Assembly: GCA_002437405.1 (NCBI GenBank)
Contig: DJPO01000090.1
Coordinates: forward strand, 1-10,481
Reading direction: 5' to 3'
DNA from: Opitutia bacterium UBA6410
GTDB taxonomy: Bacteria > Verrucomicrobiota > Verrucomicrobiia > Opitutales > Intestinicryptomonadaceae
DNA: 10,481 nt
A program made the position numbers and the translations under genes. The notes below the pieces were generated by a model. That model did not search any database, was not told the DNA's origin, and was given only the letters and a program-made list of their open reading frames with translations. Shown here piece by piece: positions 1-6,675 of this stretch. Position 1 is the first letter of the stretch, and each line of letters starts with the position of its first letter.

Positions 1-69
1 GGCTGGCGCACCTTGCGCCCGCCGTATCAACGGTGATTTCACGCGCCCAATTGACCTACCGCACTGTCC
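1..69. repeat. Left-edge repeat fragment with small hairpins
   Basis: Noncoding edge downstream of the malic enzyme gene. Two small inverted repeats are visible: GGCGC (5-9) with GCGCC (15-19) around a 5-nt loop, and CCGT (22-25) with ACGG (30-33) around a 4-nt loop. Positions 34-47 (TGATTTCACGCGCC) are the exact reverse complement of the last 14 bases of the window. The likely reading is that the window starts inside a dispersed intergenic repeat whose other copy lies at the right end. No T-tract follows the hairpins in the minus-strand direction, so I do not call a terminator. Confidence 0.5.
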
Positions 70-1341
70 CTACCCTATCAAAGAGGATAGTTTTTGTTCG
101 TAGGATTGCCAGTCGGTTATGGGGGTGCGCGCTACGCCAGAGTCCATCGCTGCCTTCGCCACTGCCGCCGATACTTTTACTATCAGGCGCTTGTCAAACG
201 GCTTGGGCAAAATGTATGTCCGCCCGAATTCAAGCTTTTCGCCCTTGAAAATCTCCTTGACCTCCTCCGAAGCGGGCTCGTGCGCCAACGCTGCCAGCGC
301 GCGGACGGCGGCGATTTTCATCTCCTCGTTTATGCACTTTGCGCCAGTGTCGAGTGCCCCTCTGAAAATGTAGGGGAAGCCGAGCACGTTGTTCACCTGA
401 TTGGGATAGTCGGAACGCCCAGTCGCGAAAATGATGTCCTTGCGCGTCGCCGTGGCGAGCTCGTAGGAAATTTCGGGACGCGGGTTGGCGAGGGCGAAAA
501 CTACGGGGTTTTCGTTCATCGAAAGGAGCATTTCGGACGTCAGAATGTCGCCTTTGGAAACGCCGAGGAAAACGTCCGCGCCCTTGACGGCGTCGGCGAG
601 CGTCTTGGCGTCGGTATCGACCGCGAAAAACTTTTTCATTTCGTTCAGGTCGGTTCTGGAGGTCGTGATAACGCCCTTGGAGTCGCACATAAAGATGTGC
701 TCGCGCTTTACGCCGAGGGCTATGTACATCTTGGAGCAGCAGATTGCCGCCGCGCCCGCGCCGCTTACGACTACCTTGACGTCCTGCGGCTTTTTGCCCG
801 CGATTTCCAGCGCATTGAGCAGCGCCGCGCCCGAGATTATCGACGTGCCGTGCTGGTCGTCGTGCATAACGGGAATGTCGAGCTCCTCCTTGAGTCTGCG
901 TTCGATTTCAAAGCATTCGGGGGCTTTTATGTCCTCCAAATTTATGCCGCCGAAGGTGGGGGAAATCGCCTTGACCGCCTCGACGAATTTGTCGACGTTT
1001 GTTTCGGCGACTTCGATGTCGAAGGAGTCGAGCCCCGAGAAGATTTTGAAAAGCAGAGCCTTGCCCTCCATTACGGGTTTGCCCGCCAGCGCGCCGATGT
1101 TGCCGAGACCGAGCACCGCCGTTCCGTTGGAAATTACGGCGACCAAATTGCCTTTGCCCGTGTATTTGTATGCGTCCTGCGGGTTCTTCTGGATTTCAAG
1201 ACACGGTTCCGCGACCCCAGGAGTATAGGCCATCGAGAGGTCTGCCTGTGTTGCGTGGGGCTTTGTGGGAACGATTTCGATTTTTCCGCGTTTGCCGCTG
1301 CTGTGATATTCGAGTGCGGCTTCTCTGTTTATTGTAGGCAT
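70..1341 (-). CDS. Malic enzyme, stand-alone MaeB-type (423 aa)
   Basis: Oxidative decarboxylation of malate to pyruvate with reduction of NAD(P), in the cytoplasm. The sequence shows the bacterial malic enzyme core: MAYTPGVAEP with the catalytic Tyr39, GKALLFK with Lys94, NLEDIKAPECFEIE (134-147) and HDDQHGT (160-166) supplying the metal ligands, the Rossmann loop GAGAAA (194-199), ANPRPEI (286-291), and the ATGRSDYPNQVNN block (306-318). The protein ends in the usual SGVARTPI...YEQKL tail at residue 423. It therefore lacks the phosphotransacetylase-like domain of the roughly 760-residue E. coli MaeB, but it is not truncated. The cofactor preference (NAD or NADP) cannot be fixed from sequence. 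The ATG start at 1341 fits the family N-terminus; no SD precedes it. It is transcribed divergently from the glycosidase; a weak promoter-like TTGAAA/TATATG pair lies at 1407-1377 on the minus strand. Confidence 0.95.
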   Translation of the reverse strand: MPTINREAALEYHSSGKRGKIEIVPTKPHATQADLSMAYTPGVAEPCLEIQKNPQDAYKYTGKGNLVAVISNGTAVLGLGNIGALAGKPVMEGKALLFKIFSGLDSFDIEVAETNVDKFVEAVKAISPTFGGINLEDIKAPECFEIERRLKEELDIPVMHDDQHGTSIISGAALLNALEIAGKKPQDVKVVVSGAGAAAICCSKMYIALGVKREHIFMCDSKGVITTSRTDLNEMKKFFAVDTDAKTLADAVKGADVFLGVSKGDILTSEMLLSMNENPVVFALANPRPEISYELATATRKDIIFATGRSDYPNQVNNVLGFPYIFRGALDTGAKCINEEMKIAAVRALAALAHEPASEEVKEIFKGEKLEFGRTYILPKPFDKRLIVKVSAAVAKAAMDSGVARTPITDWQSYEQKLSSLIG

Positions 1342-1451
1342 AATTATTTACTGAAAATGTAATCTTTAAAAAGTCCCATATATTGGCGGCTAAAAAAAAT
1401 TTTTCAAGATTGTTTATTGAAAAAAACGCGGGCGGGCGGCGGCGATACGGC

Positions 1452-1481
1452 TTGACAACTCGGGCGGGCTTCGGGCAGAAT
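1452..1481 (+). promoter_or_regulatory. Putative sigma70-type promoter of the glycosidase gene
   Basis: A perfect TTGACA -35 box (1452-1457) is followed after 18 nt by CAGAAT (1476-1481), which matches four of six TATAAT positions. Transcription would start near 1488 and leave a leader of about 18 nt before the ATG at 1506. Its position supports 1506 as the true start, because the longer reading frame would begin upstream of the promoter. Confidence 0.5.
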
Positions 1482-1505
1482 TTATGCGACTACTATTCGA
1501 TACAT

Positions 1506-3560
1506 ATGAAAAAATCCGCAAACGCATTTTTGACAACCGCAACCGCAATTTCGGCACTCTGCGCAGCAAGCGTACTTTCCGCCGACGAAACCGCCGCGCG
1601 CTGGCAGCTTTCGGGCGAAAACCCGAGCCAAGCGTCAATCGTCTGGACACCCAAGGCGGGCGACGCACACTCGGACGACATCGAATTTGCGGGGGCGAAG
1701 ATGGCGACTATCGTGAAATACGGGGTTACGGACGATTTGAAATTCGAAATAACCCGCACGGCAATCTGGCCGACCCTGCGTTTTTTGCCCGACCTCACGC
1801 GCTCGCACAACGTCCGCCGCTTCCATCAGGACTTCGCGAAATCCGCGACCGCCAACAACTACCCCATCGGCGACTACGAAAAGGTCGAAAAGATTTCAAT
1901 CAACGGGATTTTGGAGGTGGAAAGCTCCGCGAAGTTCCCGAAAAATATGGGCGAACTTTCGCTCAAGCGCACGTTCTTCCCGTCGCCCGACAAGTCGGCA
2001 TTCGTGGAAATCTACAGCGTCAAGAACACGGGCAAGCGGGACATTTTCATTGAGCTTCCGCAGGAAAGCTCGGTTTATACGACCGACCCGACCACTTCCA
2101 AATACGGCGCATACAAGTTGGGCATTGAGATTTCGGGCAAGTCGCAAACAATAAAGCCCGCGGAGAGTATGGAATTCTACGCAATCACAAGCGGCATAAA
2201 AATCTCCGAACCCGCCGTAAAGCTCGACCCGCACGGCGAACTCGCCGAACGCGCAAAGCTCGTCGAAAAATGGCGCGGCTCGCTAATCCTCTCGACGCCC
2301 GACCCCGTCATCGACGCGATGTTCTCGTTCGCGAAAGTCCGCGCCGCCGAAAGCGTCTTCGACACCAAAAACGGCGTCCTGCACTCGCCGGGGGGAATCG
2401 ACTACTACGCGGCGATTTGGGCGAACGACCAAGCCGAATACATAAATCCCTTCTTCCCGTTTCTGGGCGACAAGCGCGCGAACGAATCGGCGTACAACTC
2501 GTTCCGCCTCTTCGCGAGCTATATGAACGGCGAATACAAGCCGATTCCATCTTCCATAATCTGCGAGGGCGACTCCTTCTGGGCGGGGGTCGGCGACAGG
2601 GGCGACGCCGCGATGTGCGCATACGGCGCGACCCGCTATCTGCTCGCGCGCGCCGACGAAAAGCAGGCTCGCGAGCTCTGGCCGTTCGTCGAATGGTGTC
2701 TTGAATACTGCAACCGCAACATCAACGAAAACGGAGTCGTAAAAAGCGACTGCGACGAGCTTGAGCACCGCCTGCCCTCGGGCAAGGCGAATCTGAACAC
2801 CTCCAGCCTCTACTACGACGCCCTCATTTCGGCGGCAAAGCTCGGCGCGGAAATCGGCGTCGAAAAGTCGAAGCTCGACCTCTATTTGCAGCGCGCAAAA
2901 ACCCTGCGCGCGAACATCGAAAAATACTTCGGCGCGAACGTCGAGGGCTTCGACACATACCGCTACTACGACGGCAACAAAGTTCTGCGCGCGTGGGTGT
3001 GCACCCCGCTGACAGTCGGCATATACGACAGGCGCGACGCCACGCTCGACGCACTCTTCTCGAAAATCTGGACGAAAAACGGGCTGCTCTCAGCTTCGGG
3101 CGGGAAGTCGTATTGGGACAGATCCACACTCTACGCCTTCAGGGGCGCGTTCGCCTCGGGCGCGGCGGACAGAGCCATCGACTACCTCGAGTATTTCTCC
3201 AAGACGCGCCTGTTGGGTGGGCGCGTTCCCTACGCAATCGAGGCTTGGCCCGAAAACAGCCAACGCCACCTTTCGGCGGAAAGCGGACTCTATTGCCGAA
3301 TCTTCACAGAAGGGCTTTTCGGAATCCGCCCCACGGGCTTCCACAGCTTCGAGTTGACCCCCAATCTGCCGACAAAGTGGGACAGGGCGTCGCTCTCGAA
3401 CATCAACGCATTCGGGACAAATTTCAATATAATCGTAAAGCGCGACGGCTCGGACAAATACAACGTCCGTATCCGCAAAGGCTGCACGGAAAACTTCGAC
3501 GCCACCATAAAATGCGGAGAAACGCTTTCCGTAGATCTCGATAAGATTTTCGGGAAATAA
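1506..3560 (+). CDS. Exported (alpha/alpha)6 six-hairpin glycoside hydrolase (684 aa)
   Basis: Probable carbohydrate-active enzyme of the six-hairpin glycosidase superfamily, exported to the periplasm or beyond. Residues 1-26 form a signal peptide (MKKS, hydrophobic core, probable cleavage after Ala26). Residues about 30-255 look like an all-beta N-terminal domain. Residues about 260-605 look like the helical barrel, with the conserved-looking blocks GGIDYYAAIWANDQAEY (296-312), EGDSFWAGVGDRGDAAM (354-370) and EAWPENSQRHLSAESGLYC (579-597). The C-terminus (FELTPNLPTKW, 615-625, then beta-strands) is the short beta-sandwich typical of such enzymes. Asp308 and Glu592 are candidate active-site acids by position only. 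I chose ATG 1506 over an upstream TTG at 1383 because the signal peptide starts there and a promoter lies between. Substrate and GH family are not recognised; an alpha-L-rhamnosidase-like or glycogen-debranching-like annotation is possible. Confidence 0.75.
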   Translation: MKKSANAFLTTATAISALCAASVLSADETAARWQLSGENPSQASIVWTPKAGDAHSDDIEFAGAKMATIVKYGVTDDLKFEITRTAIWPTLRFLPDLTRSHNVRRFHQDFAKSATANNYPIGDYEKVEKISINGILEVESSAKFPKNMGELSLKRTFFPSPDKSAFVEIYSVKNTGKRDIFIELPQESSVYTTDPTTSKYGAYKLGIEISGKSQTIKPAESMEFYAITSGIKISEPAVKLDPHGELAERAKLVEKWRGSLILSTPDPVIDAMFSFAKVRAAESVFDTKNGVLHSPGGIDYYAAIWANDQAEYINPFFPFLGDKRANESAYNSFRLFASYMNGEYKPIPSSIICEGDSFWAGVGDRGDAAMCAYGATRYLLARADEKQARELWPFVEWCLEYCNRNINENGVVKSDCDELEHRLPSGKANLNTSSLYYDALISAAKLGAEIGVEKSKLDLYLQRAKTLRANIEKYFGANVEGFDTYRYYDGNKVLRAWVCTPLTVGIYDRRDATLDALFSKIWTKNGLLSASGGKSYWDRSTLYAFRGAFASGAADRAIDYLEYFSKTRLLGGRVPYAIEAWPENSQRHLSAESGLYCRIFTEGLFGIRPTGFHSFELTPNLPTKWDRASLSNINAFGTNFNIIVKRDGSDKYNVRIRKGCTENFDATIKCGETLSVDLDKIFGK

Positions 3561-3566
3561 CGCCCC

Positions 3567-3596
3567 TTCCCCGCCGCAACGCGGGGAATATTCCCC
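3567..3596. repeat. Overlapping hairpin and 14-nt palindrome
   Basis: TTCCCCGC (3567-3574) pairs with GCGGGGAA (3581-3588) around a 6-nt loop. The right arm is also the left half of the perfect palindrome GGGGAATATTCCCC (3583-3596), so the two structures are mutually exclusive. It lies 6 nt after the glycosidase stop. There is no T-tract, so it could be an mRNA 3'-end stabiliser or a weak terminator. Confidence 0.45.
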
Positions 3597-3630
3597 TTCT
3601 CCGCCGAAATTCAGGCGCGTAAACAAATGC

Positions 3631-3658
3631 TTGACTTTTCGGCGGCGACAAACAAAAT
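3631..3658 (+). promoter_or_regulatory. Putative promoter of the PEP-CTERM gene
   Basis: TTGACT (3631-3636), then a 16-nt spacer, then CAAAAT (3653-3658), which matches four of six -10 positions. It lies 45-72 nt before the ATG at 3703. The TTG of the -35 box is also where an artificially long reading frame begins, which argues against that longer start. Confidence 0.4.
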
Positions 3659-3702
3659 ATTTTCATAACTACTCGGTATTATTTATTCCAAACCTCAAAT
3701 CT

Positions 3703-5115
3703 ATGAAAAATTCAACACGCATATTCCTCTGCATATCGGCACTCGCGGCTATTACCCCCCCCCCCCTGTTTGCCGACACACTGACGTATAACAACAACGC
3801 GTCTGGAACAGGCTCGTTTTATTCCGAAAGCGACTGGTCAAACTCCAGCGGCAGACCCGCACAGCCCGACGAAAATTCGGACATAGTATTCACGGGGACA
3901 AACCAAGCCAAAGCGTGGGTTATCGACGCTACTGGCAACATGACGATAAACAGCCTCACAGATACGTTGATTGTCCAGAGGGTAGGCCAAGCGTGGGGTC
4001 GTAGTTTAACTATAAATATAGGCGAAAGCCTTTTCAAAGTCAAAAACGACGTTTTAATCGCCTCCAACCACAATTATTGCCACTTCGGCTTCGACGGCAC
4101 GGGCGACGTTGAAATCGGCGGCAACATGACGTTGCAGACCGACACCCAGTACAAAGACGGCGGCGCGGAAAGCTACATCGGCTCGGGCAAGACGCTGAAT
4201 TCCTTTACAGTCGCAAAAGACTTCAACCAAGGCACGAAGTTGTACATAAACGCCAAAACGTTTACGGTAAAAGGCGTGTTCAACTCCACAAGCGGCGACC
4301 TTTATCTGTCGGGCAGCAACTCGCAGCTTTCGGATCAAAACCTCGTCGCCAATTTCGGCGGACTCAACGGCACGAACAGAACCTTGACCTACGGCAGATC
4401 CGCGGGGATAAAAGATTCCACTGCAACAATCAACTTCACAAATTCGGGCGTGGCGAAATTCAAGGGAACTCTAAAGTATGAATCCGATGCGAATACGAGC
4501 AACGTCAAGCACTACCTCGTAATGGACAAGTCCGCGACGGGTACGCAGTACTTTGAAAACACCGAAAAGAACGGAGTTTCTTTCGACAAGGTAACCGTCA
4601 ACGGCGGTACTTTAAAATACTTCGCACACGCAATGCAATCCGACTTTGAGGTCAACGGCGGTACGCTCTCGGCTGCGACAATCGACAACGAAGTTGCGAG
4701 TCTGAACGTAAAATCCCTCGCGTGGAGCGGCGGGACGCTCGCGTTCGACATCGACCAAAACGGCGAATACGACAGAATTAATATCTACGGCGACCTAACC
4801 AAGGCGTCCGTCGAAGGCGCGGAGGCTACCCGCAACATTACGCTCGGAGCGGTTGACGGCTTCGACCTTGTCGCGTACCTCGACGCAAATGGCGGCGAAC
4901 AGGCGTTCTCCATTATCAACTACATCACGACCGACTTGACGGCTGCCGACATCGCTGCAAAGTCGCTCGTAAAAGGCGTAAGTATCAAGTCGTTCGAAGT
5001 CACCTCCGACGGCATTACCGTAATCCTCACAACCGCAGTTCCCGAACCCGCAACTATCGCGGCAATCCTCGGGGCTCTCGCGCTGGCGGCGGCGGTTGTC
5101 CGCAGACGCAAGTAG
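3703..5115 (+). CDS. PEP-CTERM surface protein with autotransporter-like passenger (470 aa)
   Basis: Secreted surface protein expected to be processed by an exosortase. Residues 1-24 are a signal peptide with probable cleavage after Ala24 (LFA|D). The C-terminus has the full PEP-CTERM signature: VPEP (446-449), a hydrophobic helix (about 450-466) and a basic RRRK end (467-470). The central part is rich in Gly, Asn, Thr and Ser, with recurrent beta-strand turns such as VNGGTLK, VNGGTLS and WSGGTLA, resembling the autotransporter-associated beta-strand repeats common in Verrucomicrobiota. No catalytic motif is seen. Start: ATG 3703 begins the signal peptide; no SD precedes it. Odd feature: codons 18-22 are made of 12 consecutive C, giving Thr-Pro-Pro-Pro-Leu at the end of the signal peptide hydrophobic core, and any one-base slip ends translation within a few codons. 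A terminator follows. The exosortase is not in this window. The specific role is unknown; adhesion or matrix attachment is a guess. Confidence 0.85.
   Translation: MKNSTRIFLCISALAAITPPPLFADTLTYNNNASGTGSFYSESDWSNSSGRPAQPDENSDIVFTGTNQAKAWVIDATGNMTINSLTDTLIVQRVGQAWGRSLTINIGESLFKVKNDVLIASNHNYCHFGFDGTGDVEIGGNMTLQTDTQYKDGGAESYIGSGKTLNSFTVAKDFNQGTKLYINAKTFTVKGVFNSTSGDLYLSGSNSQLSDQNLVANFGGLNGTNRTLTYGRSAGIKDSTATINFTNSGVAKFKGTLKYESDANTSNVKHYLVMDKSATGTQYFENTEKNGVSFDKVTVNGGTLKYFAHAMQSDFEVNGGTLSAATIDNEVASLNVKSLAWSGGTLAFDIDQNGEYDRINIYGDLTKASVEGAEATRNITLGAVDGFDLVAYLDANGGEQAFSIINYITTDLTAADIAAKSLVKGVSIKSFEVTSDGITVILTTAVPEPATIAAILGALALAAAVVRRRK
3755..3766 (+). repeat. 12-C homopolymer in signal-peptide codons
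   Basis: Twelve consecutive C form the end of codon 18, codons 19-21 and the first base of codon 22 of the PEP-CTERM gene. With 11 C the frame stops at TGA 3782-3784; with 13 C it stops at TAA 3789-3791. Only 12 C (or steps of three) gives the full protein. Such tracts are typical slipped-strand phase-variation switches, but they are also error-prone in sequencing. Confidence 0.9.
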
Positions 5116-5137
5116 TCGAATTTTTCATAATACTCCC

Positions 5138-5172
5138 AACGCCGACGGTCTTTTGTCCGTCGGCGTTTTTTT
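5138..5172 (+). terminator. Rho-independent terminator after the PEP-CTERM gene
   Basis: ACGCCGACGG (5139-5148) pairs perfectly with CCGTCGGCGT (5157-5166) around an 8-nt loop and runs into a T-tract (5166-5172). It lies 23 nt after the stop codon. Confidence 0.9.
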
Positions 5173-5173
5173 A

Positions 5174-5202
5174 TTGTAGAAATCGGCAAAATTTCGGAAA
5201 AT
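5174..5202 (+). promoter_or_regulatory. Possible promoter of the lipoprotein gene
   Basis: TTGTAG (5174-5179), a 17-nt spacer and GAAAAT (5197-5202). The -35 match is poor (three of six); the -10 resembles the CAGAAT and CAAAAT boxes of the two upstream genes. A promoter is expected here because the terminator just upstream should isolate this gene. Confidence 0.3.
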
Positions 5203-5232
5203 ACGCTCTCAACAAAAAAATCTTTCGGAAAA

Positions 5233-6078
5233 ATGAAAATCCATGCGTTTCTTCTTTCGGCGACAGCCCTGCTGCTCGCCGCCTGCCAATCGAATAGCTC
5301 CGACACCGCCGAGCAATCGGCGGGCTCTGCGTTCAACTACGCCCATTGGAATATCGGGCACTTTTCCTCGGGCACTTCGATGAACTCTAATATCGAGCCC
5401 CAAGACGCACAGGCGAGACTCGCGGAATACAAGGCATACCTAAAGCCGTTCGAGCTCGACTGGATAGGCATAAGCGAGTACTCCGAAAACTTTGCAAAAG
5501 ACGGCTCGGTCAAGGCGTCGAAAACGCTCTTCGCCCCGTATCAAAACCAGTTCATCGGTGCGGCGAACGAATACCAGTGGAACGCGCAATTCGGCAACGG
5601 ACGCTTCAAGACGCTCGAAAGAAAGCTTGTGGACTACAATCCGCGCAGGCAAAAATGCTACTTCATCGCCCAGAAGGTGGAAATCGACGGCAAATACGAC
5701 GCGTGGATAATCCAAACCCACTTGGACTGGCATAACCCCGAAATCTACCGCGACCCCCAATTCCGCCAGCTCATCGACTTTGCGAAAGACAAGCCCCGCG
5801 TAATCATTTCCGCCGACTTCAACAACCACCCCTTCGGCGGATTCGACGAATTCCACTGGTTCGGCTATTTCCAAAAGGAGGGCTTTGTTCTTGCCTTCCC
5901 CGACAAGTCGCTTTTGAACGAAACTTTTAGGAACAGGAAAAATCCCCAAAAGCACTTGTTTATCGACAACATTATAGTCAAGGGCTTCGACGTTTCGAAC
6001 GCGGGGATACTCGCCGACGAAGTGGCGAAATTCAGCGACCACTATTTGATGCATTGCACCCTGACCCCGAAAAAATAA
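5233..6078 (+). CDS. Lipoprotein of the endonuclease/exonuclease/phosphatase fold (281 aa)
   Basis: Predicted metal-dependent phosphoesterase of the EEP (DNase I-like) superfamily, anchored as a lipoprotein. The signal peptide ends in the lipobox LAAC with the lipid-modified Cys18; the following Gln-Ser gives no inner-membrane retention signal by the E. coli rule, so the outer membrane is likely. The superfamily motifs appear in order: WNIGHF with Asn40, ISEYSE with Glu82 (metal ligand), QTHLDW with His163, SADFNNHP with Asp195 and Asn197, ID (244-245), and the terminal SDH (268-270) with the catalytic His270. The full set suggests an active enzyme. The substrate could be nucleic acid, an inositol phosphate, a sphingomyelin-type lipid or another phosphodiester; I cannot tell. 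Only a weak GGA lies ahead of the ATG. The gene is isolated by terminators on both sides and is probably monocistronic. Confidence 0.85.
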   Translation: MKIHAFLLSATALLLAACQSNSSDTAEQSAGSAFNYAHWNIGHFSSGTSMNSNIEPQDAQARLAEYKAYLKPFELDWIGISEYSENFAKDGSVKASKTLFAPYQNQFIGAANEYQWNAQFGNGRFKTLERKLVDYNPRRQKCYFIAQKVEIDGKYDAWIIQTHLDWHNPEIYRDPQFRQLIDFAKDKPRVIISADFNNHPFGGFDEFHWFGYFQKEGFVLAFPDKSLLNETFRNRKNPQKHLFIDNIIVKGFDVSNAGILADEVAKFSDHYLMHCTLTPKK

Positions 6079-6103
6079 CTTAAAAAATTTTCCGTTTTCC
6101 CCG

Positions 6104-6133
6104 AGCCGCAATTTTTATTTTTGCGGCTTTTTT
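6104..6133 (+). terminator. Rho-independent terminator after the lipoprotein gene
   Basis: AGCCGCAA (6104-6111) pairs with TTGCGGCT (6121-6128) around a 9-nt T-rich loop, followed by a T-run (6128-6133). It lies 26 nt after the stop codon. Confidence 0.88.
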
Positions 6134-6146
6134 GTCGTAAAAAAGT

Positions 6147-6180
6147 TTGACATAAAATAAAAATCTACCAATTTAGTAGA
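6147..6180 (+). promoter_or_regulatory. Promoter with an overlapping operator-like palindrome
   Basis: A perfect TTGACA -35 box (6147-6152) is followed by an odd palindrome at 6164-6180, with arms TCTAC (6164-6168) and GTAGA (6176-6180); seven of eight base pairs match around the centre at 6172. The palindrome covers the place where a -10 box must lie, and no good -10 is visible there. That fits a repressor operator overlapping the promoter of the acetyltransferase-hydrolase operon. The cognate regulator is not in this window. Confidence 0.45.
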
Positions 6181-6193
6181 AAATTAAAAAACT

Positions 6194-6661
6194 ATGGACT
6201 CCCAAGACACAAAAATAGTCCCCTATTCGGCGCAATACAAAGACGACTTTGTAAGGCTCAACCGCGCGTGGATAGAAAAGTATTTCAAGATAGAAGCCGT
6301 CGATACCGCGATTTTCACCGACCCGCAAAAAGCAATCATAGACAGGGGCGGCTTCATATTCTGCGCGCTGGCGGACGGGAAAGTCGCGGGAGTCTGTGCG
6401 CTGCAAAAATTGGAGACGCCCGAATACGGCTTCGAACTGTCGAAATTGGCGGTCGCCCCGTCTTACCGCGGGCGCGGAATCGGGGAAAAACTCTGCCAAG
6501 CGGCAATCGAAAAGGCGAAATCAATCAGCCACAAAAAAATCTTGATAGAAAGCAACACAAAGCTCGTCCCCGCAATCACCCTCTACAAAAAACTCGGATT
6601 TAAAGAAGCCCCCGTGCAAAAGGTAAACTTCGAGCGGGTCGATATTATTCTGGAACTTTAA
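6194..6661 (+). CDS. GNAT family N-acetyltransferase (155 aa)
   Basis: Transfers an acetyl group from acetyl-CoA to an amine on an unknown small molecule or protein. The GNAT fold is clear: strand and loop ELSKLAVAPS (81-90), then the acetyl-CoA pyrophosphate-binding loop RGRGIG (92-97), helix EKLCQAAIEKAK, and the motif B segment IESNTKLVPAITLYKKLGF (118-136). The N-terminal LNRAWIEKYFKIEAVD and the GGFIFCAL strand resemble the subfamily that also occurs fused to MarR regulators in other bacteria; no such fusion is present here. The length is normal for a single-domain GNAT. The ATG at 6194 has no SD. The next gene begins 14 nt after the stop, so both are almost certainly one transcript. Confidence 0.9.
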   Translation: MDSQDTKIVPYSAQYKDDFVRLNRAWIEKYFKIEAVDTAIFTDPQKAIIDRGGFIFCALADGKVAGVCALQKLETPEYGFELSKLAVAPSYRGRGIGEKLCQAAIEKAKSISHKKILIESNTKLVPAITLYKKLGFKEAPVQKVNFERVDIILEL

Positions 6662-6675
6662 CAAAATTTTCGGCT

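Noticed and set aside
94..1362. Plus-strand reading frame of 422 codons opposite the malic enzyme
   Set aside because: It is the antisense of a gene with all family motifs; its translation is Arg/Val-rich with no recognisable domain and no start signal.
1383..1505. Longer start (TTG 1383) for the glycosidase
   Set aside because: It would put 41 residues of basic, non-signal sequence ahead of a good signal peptide, and the likely promoter lies inside this stretch.
3567..3588. Rho-independent terminator after the glycosidase
   Set aside because: The stem is good but no T-tract follows; listed as an inverted repeat instead.
3631..3702. Longer start (TTG 3631) for the PEP-CTERM protein
   Set aside because: The TTG is part of the putative -35 box and the signal peptide begins at ATG 3703.
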